From the NCBI GenBank assembly GCA_017882285.1, contig JADGPS010000001.1, forward strand, positions 86,984 through 150,983: a DNA stretch of 64,000 nt, given 5' to 3'. Positions 27,711-35,886 of this stretch are shown here, piece by piece. The position numbers and the translations under genes are program-made. The DNA comes from Paludibacter sp. (lineage in GTDB: Bacteria > Bacteroidota > Bacteroidia > Bacteroidales > Paludibacteraceae). A model generated the notes under the pieces. The model made no database searches. It saw nothing but the letters and a program-made list of their open reading frames with translations, and was not told the origin of the DNA. Numbering within the stretch: position 1 is the stretch's first letter; each line of letters opens with the position of its first letter.

Positions 27711-27763
27711 AATGTGGAGAGATTTGGACTGCTTGCAACCACAGAAAAAAAATGCTAAACCGC
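27711..27763 (+). ncRNA. SAM-II-like riboswitch aptamer in the metK leader
   Basis: The sequence follows the SAM-II order of conserved blocks: P1 strand TGTGG (27713-27717), GATTTGG (27721-27726 region), GCTTGCAA, P1 strand CCACA (27739-27743), A-rich linker, then GCTAAA (27754-27759). GG at 27725-27726 can pair with CC at 27760-27761 where other SAM-II RNAs have CC/GG, which suggests a compensatory change in the pseudoknot. metK makes S-adenosylmethionine, so feedback control fits. The distance to the metK ATG (165 nt) is unusually long for SAM-II. Call rests on pattern recall; a covariance-model score is needed. Confidence 0.72.
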
Positions 27764-27841
27764 AAACCCTTTCTGCCCTTAATAAAGTCCTCTAAAAAAT
27801 ACTTCCCGTTTTTTTGCATAGCAATCAACATTAACTTGTAA
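27752..27841 (+). CDS. Putative 29-codon leader ORF starting inside the riboswitch
   Basis: ATG at 27752 overlaps the conserved GCUAAA strand of the SAM-II-like aptamer (AUGCUAAAC) and opens a 29-codon frame, MLNRKPFLPLIKSSKKYFPF..., ending TAA at 27839-27841. It is basic and then hydrophobic. If real, ligand binding would sequester its start codon, making the riboswitch act on leader translation and only indirectly on metK. It could equally be a chance ORF. Confidence 0.3.
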   Translation: MLNRKPFLPLIKSSKKYFPFFCIAININL

Positions 27842-27927
27842 ATTATTAAATCAATCATTTTGCAATACTATTATTCGTTCGGTATGAACGAAATTGGGAA
27901 TTGTAAATGTTTAAATTGTAAATCAAA

Positions 27928-29208
27928 ATGGGATATTTATTTTCATCCGAATCGGTGTCAGAAGGTCATCCTGACAAAGTAGCCGATCAAATTTCAGATG
28001 CAATTCTGGACAATTTTCTTGCCTTAGACAAAGACTCAAAAGTGGCTTGCGAAACTTTGGTAACTACAGGACAAGTAGTGTTGGCAGGCGAAGTAAAATC
28101 ATCAGCTTATATCGATGTACAATCGGTCACACGTCGCGTGATTAATCGCATTGGTTATACCAAAAGCGAATATATGTTCGACGGGAATGCCTGTGGAATT
28201 TTCTCGGCCTTGCACGAGCAATCCGGTGATATAAACCGTGGTGTAGAACGCGAAGATCCAATGAATCAAGGTGCAGGCGATCAAGGAATGATGTTCGGCT
28301 ATGCTACTAATGAAACCAAAAACCTGATGCCGATTGCTCTCGATTTATCGCATGCATTGGTGGAAGAACTGGCAGCCATTCGTCGCGAAGGGAAAGTAAT
28401 GACTTACCTCCGCCCGGACTCTAAATCGCAGGTAACCATTGAATACGACGACAATAATAAACCGGTAAAAGTAAACACCATCGTTGTGTCAACGCAACAT
28501 GATGATTTTACTAAACCTTCGACTACAAAAACACAGTATGAGGCTGACGAAGAAATGTTGACTATTATTCGCGAAGATGTGAAAAACATTTTGATTCCAC
28601 GTGTAAAAGCATTAGACGTTCAATTTGCCCAATTATTTAAAGGCGATTATGTTTTGCATGTGAACCCAACCGGAAAATTCGTAATCGGCGGACCGCACGG
28701 TGATACCGGTTTAACCGGACGTAAAATTATCGTGGATACTTACGGTGGAAAAGGTGCTCACGGTGGTGGTGCTTTCTCGGGAAAAGATCCTTCAAAAGTT
28801 GATCGTTCGGCAGCGTATGCAGCTCGCCATATTGCAAAAAACATTGTAGCAGCAGGTCTTGCGAACGAAGTTCTGGTGCAGGTGGCTTATGCTATCGGTG
28901 TGGCTGAACCTATGAACTTATATGTAAACACGTACCAAACTGCTAAAGTGACACTTAGCGACGCTGAAATTGCCACAAAAATCGGAAAACTATTTGATAT
29001 GCGTCCAAAAGCCATTGAAGAAAGGCTAAAACTGCGTAATCCGATTTACGAAGAAACTGCTTCTTACGGTCACATGGGACGCACACCAATTGAAGTTACA
29101 AAAACTTTTAAAGATGGCAACGGAGCTGAAATCAGCCGTACCGTGGAACTCTTTACCTGGGAAAAAACTGATAAAGTAGTCGAAATCAAAACCGAATTTG
29201 GAATGTAG
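27928..29208 (+). CDS. metK: S-adenosylmethionine synthetase
   Basis: Makes S-adenosylmethionine from methionine and ATP; cytoplasmic tetramer. The 426 residues show the N-terminal [20 protein letters not shown] (about 6-25), signature [12 protein letters not shown] (about 112-123) and [19 protein letters not shown] (about 272-290). It is somewhat longer than E. coli's 383, with insertions around 155-215, as usual in Bacteroidota. Single-gene unit: own promoter and SAM-II-like leader upstream, hairpin terminator downstream. Confidence 0.97.
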   Translation: MGYLFSSESVSEGHPDKVADQISDAILDNFLALDKDSKVACETLVTTGQVVLAGEVKSSAYIDVQSVTRRVINRIGYTKSEYMFDGNACGIFSALHEQSGDINRGVEREDPMNQGAGDQGMMFGYATNETKNLMPIALDLSHALVEELAAIRREGKVMTYLRPDSKSQVTIEYDDNNKPVKVNTIVVSTQHDDFTKPSTTKTQYEADEEMLTIIREDVKNILIPRVKALDVQFAQLFKGDYVLHVNPTGKFVIGGPHGDTGLTGRKIIVDTYGGKGAHGGGAFSGKDPSKVDRSAAYAARHIAKNIVAAGLANEVLVQVAYAIGVAEPMNLYVNTYQTAKVTLSDAEIATKIGKLFDMRPKAIEERLKLRNPIYEETASYGHMGRTPIEVTKTFKDGNGAEISRTVELFTWEKTDKVVEIKTEFGM

Positions 29209-29247
29209 AGATTGAAACCCGTTTTTACTGTTTTACTAAAAAGACTT

Positions 29248-29280
29248 AACAGGCTGACCATTTTGTTAGCCTGTTTTTTA
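29248..29280 (+). terminator. metK terminator
   Basis: AACAGGCT (29248-29255) pairs with AGCCTGTT (29268-29275), followed by a T-run. Confidence 0.75.
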
Positions 29281-29369
29281 ATTTTAATATAAGGAGAGCC
29301 TGAAACCATTTATAGAACAGTTCTGTCGACTAACTTTACATTACTCCCAAACAAAAGTGTGCGGAGCTT

Positions 29370-29900
29370 TTACTCTTTAATTTCTTCTCTTACTTCTTTC
29401 TCAAGAAGAAGTTCTTTGTCGTTTGTGATTGTATTTAATACATTTAGAACTTTACGATCAACATCTTCTGATATTTCCTTTATGCGATCTAACGTTCGCA
29501 CTTTTATTAAAGCTGCAACTTCCGAAAAATCAGTATCAATCCATAATTTTTCAGTTGATGCAAAACGGTGTATGTAGGATTTATTTGAAATTCTTGATTC
29601 AATGGTGTCATTTTGCTTCTTTATGTAAGTGTTAATATAGCTCATTACACTTATCGTACTGTAATCTTTTCTAAGTGACTTAATAGAATCATAGTAATTC
29701 GTAAAAACTTCATGAACCACCTTTTCAATTACATTTTTCTTGTCAACATTTTTTATACTGTCTGTTTTTGAAATTTCAGTTTTAGTTATTGATTGAATGA
29801 TATAAATTTTATCATAACATAAATTTTTACTTGAAATACAGGTTGCATAAGTTGCTGAAAACAAGAGAATACTAACGATTAATATGATTATCTTTTTCAC
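29370..29900 (-). CDS. Hypothetical secreted protein
   Basis: Not recognised. It has 176 residues with a clear N-terminal signal peptide (MKKIIILIVSILLFSATYA), so probably periplasmic or secreted. The mature part is polar and mostly helical, rich in Lys, Ile, Ser and Thr, with two cysteines near the new N-terminus (CISSKNLC), which could form a disulfide. The last 40 residues (about 135-176) are a charged helix. No membrane segment or known motif follows. It stands alone on the minus strand between plus-strand metK and marR, in an AT-rich island that looks lineage-specific. Confidence 0.6.
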   Translation of the reverse strand: MKKIIILIVSILLFSATYATCISSKNLCYDKIYIIQSITKTEISKTDSIKNVDKKNVIEKVVHEVFTNYYDSIKSLRKDYSTISVMSYINTYIKKQNDTIESRISNKSYIHRFASTEKLWIDTDFSEVAALIKVRTLDRIKEISEDVDRKVLNVLNTITNDKELLLEKEVREEIKE

Positions 29901-30128
29901 TTGTTAATTTATTTATTGTACTTGTGATTCCAGTGCAAAATTAAGATGTGTAGCGGGATAAATTGTTATATTTTATTTTTAAAAATTTGTATAATTCACA
30001 CTTATTCTGTGAGTCAACATTTTTACATTAAATATGTGGATGGAAGGATTTTTTTTTACACATCATTAGAAAGTGTCTCATCCTGTAGAAATTTTTCTAC
30101 TGATTCAATAAAGAAATGTAATTACAAT

Positions 30129-30192
30129 AAAATGAACAATTAAAATCAATAAATAGTTATACTTTTGTAACCATTTTTAAAATGAACAATTA
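30129..30192. repeat. 14-bp direct repeat flanking the marR promoter
   Basis: AAAATGAACAATTA occurs at 30129-30142 and again at 30179-30192, 50 bp apart, bracketing a TACTTTTG -7 box (30160-30167). The second copy overlaps the first codons of the marR frame. It could be a local duplication or a pair of operator half-sites for MarR autoregulation. Confidence 0.5.
30160..30167 (+). promoter_or_regulatory. Candidate -7 box for the marR-emrAB-tolC operon
   Basis: TACTTTTG, a perfect TAnnTTTG match, 15 nt before the first ATG (30182) and 39 nt before the alternative ATG (30206). No evident -33 element. Confidence 0.5.
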
Positions 30193-30694
30193 TAGTTTTA
30201 TAACCATGTCAGAAAACAATATCATTTCTATTGATTCAGTCATCGAAAATCTAATTTCAATTCATCCATTACTATCAAAAACCTTCACCCGCTCTATTCG
30301 GCATAAAACCAATCTGAATCCGGGTTCGCTTTATGTGTTGGGTGTATTAACGCATTATGAAAAATTATCCATGTCCGAAATTGGGTGCAAATTGGCAATG
30401 CCGAAACCACATGTTACCAATCAGGTTGATAAGCTGATTGTTGAAAATATGGTTGAACGGTTTTTCGATCCTGCCGACAGACGGATTATCAATATCAGGA
30501 TTACTCCAAAAGGTATTGAAGATTTTAATGACATTAAACAGTCAATAAGTGAGGAGATGCGTCATAAACTGGAATTGTTAGATAACGAAACACTCGAAAA
30601 ATTATCAGTTGCTTCGCTTCAAGTGAAAGAAATTTTAATGACAATTGATATGGACAGAACAAAAACATCTGGAACTTGTTGTAAATCGGAATAA
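30182..30694 (+). CDS. MarR-family transcriptional regulator
   Basis: 170-residue winged-helix regulator, probably repressing the efflux genes that follow. The core shows the helix-turn-helix segment KLSMSEIGCKLAMPKPHVTNQ and the wing DRRIINIRITPKG. Start choice: ATG 30182 or ATG 30206 (MSENNIISIDSV); the latter gives a leader more consistent with the promoter and avoids the duplicated repeat, but neither is proven. A CC pair near the C-terminus (GTCCKSE) could be redox- or metal-sensitive, which is speculation. 58 bp separate it from the membrane-fusion gene. Confidence 0.9.
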   Translation: MNNYSFITMSENNIISIDSVIENLISIHPLLSKTFTRSIRHKTNLNPGSLYVLGVLTHYEKLSMSEIGCKLAMPKPHVTNQVDKLIVENMVERFFDPADRRIINIRITPKGIEDFNDIKQSISEEMRHKLELLDNETLEKLSVASLQVKEILMTIDMDRTKTSGTCCKSE

Positions 30695-30752
30695 ACAAAT
30701 AATTATTACATATTAACAATATTTCAAAAGGCAAAATATAACATTTACGAAT

Positions 30753-31751
30753 ATGAAAAAGGCAAAAAAAGATTGGAAAATTTACATTCCGCTCTCGGTA
30801 GTTATTTTGATAGTGATAATCGGCGGAATTTATTGGTACAAAGATTATTCGAGTTACATAAAAACGGATGATGCAGTAGTGGCATCGGATAATATCTCGG
30901 TGAGTCCGAAAATTATGGGTCGCATCAGCCGGCTTTATGCGCAAGAAGGCGATTCGGTAAAACAAGGACAACTGTTGGCTGAGTTAGATAGTGTAGATCT
31001 ATTGGCACAAAAACAACAGGTAATTGCGGCTAAAGCTCAAACTCAAGCTAATAAAGCTCAGACAGAAGCCAAATATCAATTTGATGAGAAAAACATCAAG
31101 GTCTTGCAAATTGGACTTGAAAAATCGAAAGAAGATTTTGATCGTGCAAATCTTCAATTTGCTGGTGGTGTTATCACGAAAGAACAATTCGACCACTTAA
31201 AAAAAACACAAGAAACGGCTCAGGCTCAATTGGAAGCGGCGAAAGCGCAGTTGGTGGTTTCGAAAACGATGATTATAAGTGCCGAAACAGCCATTGTAGG
31301 TGCTCAGGCACAAATTGGTGTGATTTCTACTCAGCTCAACAACACACGGTTACATGCACCGGTGGATGGTGTTGTAGCTAAACGTTGGTTGCTTCCGGGT
31401 GATATTACGCAACCCGGTCAATCAATCTACACCATAAATAACAACACCAAATTCTGGATACTCGTTTATTTGGAAGAAACAAAAATGGAAACTCTGCACC
31501 TCGGTCAAAAAGCTAAAATTTCGCTGGACACCTATCCCGACGTGATATTCACCGGTAAAATATTTACGATGTCTTCAACAACCGCTTCGCAATTTTCGCT
31601 AATTCCGCCCAACAATGCTTCGGGAAATTTCACCAAAGTGACGCAACGCGTGGCAGTTAAAATTTCGATTGACGGAACAGAAGGCGGACAAAAATTGTCG
31701 TCGTTCAATTTATTGACAGGTATGTCTGCTGTTGTTAAAATTATCAAGTAA
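30753..31751 (+). CDS. HlyD/EmrA-type membrane-fusion protein
   Basis: Periplasmic adaptor of a tripartite drug efflux pump: 332 residues with a short cytoplasmic Lys-rich start, one membrane helix (IPLSVVILIVIIGGIYWYKDY, about 11-31), a lipoyl/biotinyl-like domain in two halves (AVVASDNISVSPKIMGRI and RLHAPVDGVVAKRWLLPGD), a long alpha-hairpin between them (about 85-190, AQTQANKAQTEAKYQF...) and a beta-barrel domain. It lies 2 bp before emrB and is translationally coupled. Substrates are unknown. Confidence 0.93.
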   Translation: MKKAKKDWKIYIPLSVVILIVIIGGIYWYKDYSSYIKTDDAVVASDNISVSPKIMGRISRLYAQEGDSVKQGQLLAELDSVDLLAQKQQVIAAKAQTQANKAQTEAKYQFDEKNIKVLQIGLEKSKEDFDRANLQFAGGVITKEQFDHLKKTQETAQAQLEAAKAQLVVSKTMIISAETAIVGAQAQIGVISTQLNNTRLHAPVDGVVAKRWLLPGDITQPGQSIYTINNNTKFWILVYLEETKMETLHLGQKAKISLDTYPDVIFTGKIFTMSSTTASQFSLIPPNNASGNFTKVTQRVAVKISIDGTEGGQKLSSFNLLTGMSAVVKIIK

Positions 31752-31753
31752 TA

Positions 31754-33400
31754 ATGCGGAAAATAACACATACACATAGATTTCGCCGCAAAATTCGAAA
31801 TAGCGATTCAGTTTATCACCCGAAAAGTAAATTTTACAAATGGTTTGTGTTGGCTAATGTCATGTTGGGTACATTTATGGCGGTGCTCGACAGTACCATT
31901 GTCAATGTGAGTCTTCCCAAAATTATGTCATCTTTCGGCGTGGGACTTTCTACCATTCAATGGGTGATTACGGCTTACATGCTTGCCATGGCCGTCATGT
32001 TGCCCACTTCAGGCTGGTTGGCGGATAAGTTTGGTTATAAACGGGTCTATTTCTGGGGATTGTTTCTCTTTACATTCGGTTCGTTCTTATGCGGTATGTC
32101 CAACGACGAAAATACGCTTATAATGTCGCGTATTATTCAGGGATTGGGTGCCGGAATGATCCAACCACTCGGAATGGCCATTATTATCAGGGAATTTCCT
32201 TATAATCAACGTGGTTTGGCACTTGGGTTCTGGTCCATAGCCTCTGCAGCTTCCGTATCATTTGGACCGCTAATTGGCGGTTATCTGGTGGATAATTTCA
32301 GTTGGCAACTCATTTTTGACGTCAATGTACCGGTCGGTATTTTGGCCTTGTTCTTCACTGTGGTAATTCAGCGGGAATTTGTCAGTCCCAATGCACGGAA
32401 ATTCGACTATATCGGCTTTATTTCGGTTATTATTTTCTTGCCGGTATTGCTTTTCGCACTTTCAGAAGGAAATGCAGCAACCAATTCCGCCGGCTGGTCA
32501 GCTCCATACATTTTGGCTTGTTTCGCCATTTCGGGTGTAGCACTGGCAGTTTTTCTTACCCATGAACTAACTACAAAAAATCCGTTACTCGACTTACGCC
32601 TGTTAGTGAATCGCAATTTCGGAATGAGTAACTTATTGATGCTGGTATTCAGTATAGGTATGTTCGGTAGTACATTTTTGTTACCCCTTTATTTGCAAAA
32701 TTCACTTGGTTACACGGCTTTGCAATCTGGAGCTGTTTTCTTGCCGGTGGGTATTATTCAAGGCGTAATGGCACCTTTGTCCGGTATATTTTCAGATAAG
32801 CTGAACCCGAGAATTCCTATTTTGGCTGGTGTCGGTTTATTGGTGTTTAGTTTTTATTTGAACTCAAATTTGTCGTTTCTCTCGGAACATTCGTTTATTA
32901 TGACAACTCTCTATCTCAGAGGTTTTGGCATGGGAATGATTTTTACTCCTTTGAGTTCGTTTTCCTTGTCAACCATTGCACACGATAAGATGGCGCAGGC
33001 TGCGAGTATAACAAATACGGTTCGTCAAATTGGAGGAAGTCTCGGTGTTGCATTGTTAAGTACCTTGTTAACGTCGCGCGTCAATTTTCATGCTCAAATG
33101 TATGGTGGAGCGGTTCAAGCCGGTTCGCAGGCATTTCAAAGTGCAACAAGAAATATGGCTTATTATATACAGCAACACGGTGGAGGTTCATTTGCCACAG
33201 CAATGAAACAAGGCCAGAGTCTGTTGATGTCGAATGTTAGTTCGCAAGCTTATATTCAGGGCATTGACGATGACTTTTTAATTGCTGCGTTAATAACTAT
33301 GTTAGGATTTATTCCTATTTTATTGCTGAAATCGAAAAGAAAAAGTCAAATAAATCAATTGAAAGGGGACTTAAAACCCCATGTAGAAATAATCGAATAA
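31754..33400 (+). CDS. EmrB/QacA-type MFS multidrug transporter (DHA2)
   Basis: Proton-driven drug exporter in the inner membrane; 548 residues and 14 predicted helices. It carries the DHA2 motifs VLDSTIVNVSLPKI in helix 1 (about 44-57), GWLADKFGYKRVYFWG (motif A, loop 2-3) and RIIQGLGAGMIQPLGMAII (motif B/C area). The N-terminal 35 residues are basic and cytoplasmic. The start is two bases after the emrA stop. With the adjacent adaptor and TolC-like protein it forms a complete EmrAB-TolC pump. Confidence 0.94.
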   Translation: MRKITHTHRFRRKIRNSDSVYHPKSKFYKWFVLANVMLGTFMAVLDSTIVNVSLPKIMSSFGVGLSTIQWVITAYMLAMAVMLPTSGWLADKFGYKRVYFWGLFLFTFGSFLCGMSNDENTLIMSRIIQGLGAGMIQPLGMAIIIREFPYNQRGLALGFWSIASAASVSFGPLIGGYLVDNFSWQLIFDVNVPVGILALFFTVVIQREFVSPNARKFDYIGFISVIIFLPVLLFALSEGNAATNSAGWSAPYILACFAISGVALAVFLTHELTTKNPLLDLRLLVNRNFGMSNLLMLVFSIGMFGSTFLLPLYLQNSLGYTALQSGAVFLPVGIIQGVMAPLSGIFSDKLNPRIPILAGVGLLVFSFYLNSNLSFLSEHSFIMTTLYLRGFGMGMIFTPLSSFSLSTIAHDKMAQAASITNTVRQIGGSLGVALLSTLLTSRVNFHAQMYGGAVQAGSQAFQSATRNMAYYIQQHGGGSFATAMKQGQSLLMSNVSSQAYIQGIDDDFLIAALITMLGFIPILLLKSKRKSQINQLKGDLKPHVEIIE

Positions 33401-33456
33401 AATTTACATCTGCTCTTTAAGCTCCCTTAGGGAGTTCGGACAATAAATTCAAGAAT

Positions 33457-34791
33457 ATGAAATCAATTTATAAACTCTCAATAGCGTTGCTTCTATTACC
33501 ACTTATGGCGATTCAAGGGCAGAATATTGACAAACAAGTTGTTGGTGATTCTTTGACTCTTTCCAACATAATAAATTCGGTAATAAATAATTACCCGTCA
33601 CTTAAAAAAGCCGAAAAAGACATCCAATCGGAAAATGCAAAAATAGACCTTACAAAAACGGCTTATCTTCCCGATGTTAATTTCGCTACTTCCTACACAC
33701 GTTTAGGTCCTACAACTTCAATTACAATGCCTATCGGAGGCGTAAACAGAATATTACAGTTATATCCCGAAGATGTTTATTCTGCGGCTATTTCAGTTAA
33801 CGAAAATATTTATGATTTTGGTAAAACAACTAAAAGTGTTGCATTGAATGAGCAAAACAAAGAAATTGCTAAATTGTCGGTAACTCAAATAAAACAACGC
33901 TTATCATTGGCTTTAATGTTTAACTTTTATTCAATTGCATTTATTCAGGAAGCCATTATAATCAAGGATGAAGAGCTTAAAACATTAAATGAACATTTGA
34001 ATTTTGTAGAAAAAAAGGCTTCTACCGGATCGGCCACAAAATATGATATATTAACGACAAAAGTTCGTATTTCAGCCATCGAAAATCAAAAAACCGATTT
34101 ACAGACTGCATTACAGATTCAAAAAGGACAATTAAATTCATATCTTGGAAAATCTCAGGGAACGCAACTAGTCATTAAAAATGAATTGCTGATATCAAAG
34201 ATCATTCCATCAGTCGATTCACTTTGTAATATTGCATTTGCCAATCGGAATGAAATGAAAATTGCCCAACAAAAAGTAGCCATTTCACAATCACGCTTGA
34301 ATGTGGTAAAAGTACAGAACAATCCATCATTGAATTTTTTCGCTTCAGGTGGAGTCAAAAATGGCTATTTCAATGATTTTTTGCAAGATGTTCCCAAACT
34401 TAATTTTGCTGTGGGTGTAGGATTAAAAGTTCCGATTTTTGATGCCAACCGTTCGAAATATATTAAAATTCAAGCAAATGCAGATATTGAAGGGAATCAA
34501 CAGGAAACAGAACTCACACGAAGAAATATAACGAATGAGGTTGTGGAAAGCAAAGCCAATGCTCAGTCAGCATTAAAAAAAGTAACTCAGTCTGAATTGC
34601 AGTTGGAACAGGCAAAACAAGCATATTCTCTGGCAGAAACAAATTTTGAAGCCGGTGTAATAACAAACCTCGATTTGTTAGATAGTTTTACTTCCTTAGC
34701 AGAAAGTAAACTGGTTTTATTGAAAACAAAAATTGATTATACGGTAAGTTTGTATAAATTGAAAATCGCTTTAGGAGAGCAGATATATTAA
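33457..34791 (+). CDS. TolC-like outer-membrane efflux protein
   Basis: Outer-membrane channel of the pump: 444 residues with a signal peptide (MKSIYKLSIALLLLPLMAIQGQ) and two OEP repeats of long coiled coils (about 30-230 and 250-440). Typical elements are YLPDVNFATSYTR, VSVNENIYDFGKT-like strands and the second-half LKVPIFDANRSKY plus FEAGVITNLDLLDSFTSLAESKL. It is the last gene of the operon; a 57-bp gap from emrB contains a small CTCCC/GGGAG dyad. Confidence 0.92.
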   Translation: MKSIYKLSIALLLLPLMAIQGQNIDKQVVGDSLTLSNIINSVINNYPSLKKAEKDIQSENAKIDLTKTAYLPDVNFATSYTRLGPTTSITMPIGGVNRILQLYPEDVYSAAISVNENIYDFGKTTKSVALNEQNKEIAKLSVTQIKQRLSLALMFNFYSIAFIQEAIIIKDEELKTLNEHLNFVEKKASTGSATKYDILTTKVRISAIENQKTDLQTALQIQKGQLNSYLGKSQGTQLVIKNELLISKIIPSVDSLCNIAFANRNEMKIAQQKVAISQSRLNVVKVQNNPSLNFFASGGVKNGYFNDFLQDVPKLNFAVGVGLKVPIFDANRSKYIKIQANADIEGNQQETELTRRNITNEVVESKANAQSALKKVTQSELQLEQAKQAYSLAETNFEAGVITNLDLLDSFTSLAESKLVLLKTKIDYTVSLYKLKIALGEQIY

Positions 34792-34884
34792 AAAAAATAT
34801 TTCAATAAATCATTATAGATGAACTGATCTTTACGGATTGGCTCATTTTTATTATTTAAAATACTTTGATTAAAATGTTTTGAT

Positions 34885-34892
34885 TAATTTTG
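34885..34892 (+). promoter_or_regulatory. Candidate -7 box for the SGNH hydrolase gene
   Basis: TAATTTTG about 60 nt upstream of the preferred ATG at 34953, with TTTG at 34865-34868 at a short spacing of 16 bp. Confidence 0.4.
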
Positions 34893-34952
34893 AGGTCAGA
34901 AATAAACAAATTCAGATTTTTAAAAAACAACAAACTGTCAATTAGCTACATT

Positions 34953-35648
34953 ATGCGAACAAACTTCTTAATCAAATGTCTTTTTATGAGCATATTATCA
35001 TTTATCAGTTTGCAACTCAATGCTCAGGATTGGGCAAATCTTAAAGGTTATCAAAATGAAAATGCAGCATTGACTGCACCTGCAAAAGGCGAAAACCGAG
35101 TTGTATTTATGGGAAATTCCATTACACAAGGCTGGAAGGAAACTCACCCCAATTTTTTCTCCGAAAATCCATTTATCGATCGTGGTATCAGTGGACAAAC
35201 CACTCCTCAAATGTTGATTCGGTTTCGTCAGGATGTAATTGCACTTCAACCTAAAGTAGTAGTAGTTCTAGCAGGGACAAATGACATTGCCTGTAATACA
35301 GGTCCATCAACGTTGGAAATGATAATGGATAATCTGTCATCGATGGCCGATGTGGCTAATGCCAATAAAATTAAAGTTATTTTATGTTCCGTGTTGCCTG
35401 CATACGACTATCCATGGAAAAAAGGAATGGAACCCAACATTAAAATACCGAAACTGAACAAAATGATTAAAGCATATTGCGAAAAAAAGGGATTTTACTA
35501 TCTGGATTTTTTCAGCGAAATGAATGATGGAAATAATGGAATGATAACCGAACTTACAACCGATGGCGTTCATTGCACAGCAAAGGGATACGATAAAATG
35601 GAATCAATGGTTAAACCAGCCATTGAAAAAGCATTGAAAACAAAATAA
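34953..35648 (+). CDS. Secreted SGNH/GDSL-family hydrolase
   Basis: Esterase-fold hydrolase exported to the periplasm or cell surface. The start is ATG 34953 (231 residues), because the signal peptide (FLIKCLFMSILSFISLQLNA) begins there; upstream residues are out of character. Family blocks: I VVFMGNSITQGW (GxSIT Ser nucleophile), II DRGISGQTTPQML (Gly), III VVVLAGTNDIA (Asn), V TDGVHCTAKGYDKM (catalytic Asp/His). In Bacteroidota such proteins often deacetylate polysaccharides or act as platelet-activating-factor acetylhydrolase-like lipases; the substrate is unknown. Confidence 0.92.
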   Translation: MRTNFLIKCLFMSILSFISLQLNAQDWANLKGYQNENAALTAPAKGENRVVFMGNSITQGWKETHPNFFSENPFIDRGISGQTTPQMLIRFRQDVIALQPKVVVVLAGTNDIACNTGPSTLEMIMDNLSSMADVANANKIKVILCSVLPAYDYPWKKGMEPNIKIPKLNKMIKAYCEKKGFYYLDFFSEMNDGNNGMITELTTDGVHCTAKGYDKMESMVKPAIEKALKTK

Positions 35649-35705
35649 AATAGGCAAGACAAACGGATTGTTATTACTCAATTGCCCAAGAAAACGGAGG
35701 TAAAA

Positions 35706-35789
35706 ATGGACGAAAGATTGATTATGGGAGACAAACCAATAATTGAATACCGAAAACACAGACAAGAATTGATGGATTTAAAATTTTAA
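35706..35789 (+). CDS. Possible 27-residue peptide with a strong Shine-Dalgarno
   Basis: ATG 35706 opens a 27-codon frame (MDERLIMGDKPIIEYRKHRQ...) ending at 35789. An unusually strong GGAGGT (35697-35702, within CGGAGGTAAAAATG) lies 3-4 bases before the start, in a genome where such sites are rare. It may be a real small protein, or the start of a gene whose remainder was lost. It runs directly into the next terminator. Confidence 0.3.
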   Translation: MDERLIMGDKPIIEYRKHRQELMDLKF

Positions 35790-35807
35790 CCATACAATTT
35801 TCACAAA

Positions 35808-35846
35808 AAAGCTGCCTCAAATTAATTTTGAGACAGCTTTTTTAAT
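35808..35846 (+). terminator. Terminator between convergent genes
   Basis: AAAGCTGCCTCAAAtt/aattTTGAGACAGCTTT stem with one mismatch, followed by a T-run. It belongs to the same stem family as 6577-6620. Confidence 0.75.
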
Positions 35847-35886
35847 ATTTTCAAGAAAAAAAGATAGCGCCTAATTTCTTATAACT

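Larger units (their letters stand above)
27532..27927. other. 396-bp spacer with terminator, promoter and riboswitch before metK
   Basis: Left part: a weak stem (AAAAGGGA about 27560-27567 with TCTCTTTT about 27582-27589) followed by T-rich DNA, and an isolated TATCTTTG (27593-27600). Middle: a strong promoter at 27669-27699. Right: a SAM-II-like aptamer, a 29-codon ORF, a small hairpin (27874-27892) and an AATTGTAAAT word repeat up to the metK ATG. Confidence 0.6.

Noticed and set aside
27673-27858. 61-residue minus-strand frame across the metK leader
   Set aside because: It is antisense to the promoter and riboswitch-like motif and has no recognisable features.
30534-30971. 145-residue minus-strand frame overlapping marR and emrA
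   Set aside because: It overlaps two clear coding genes and their spacer; its composition reflects antisense of coding sequence.
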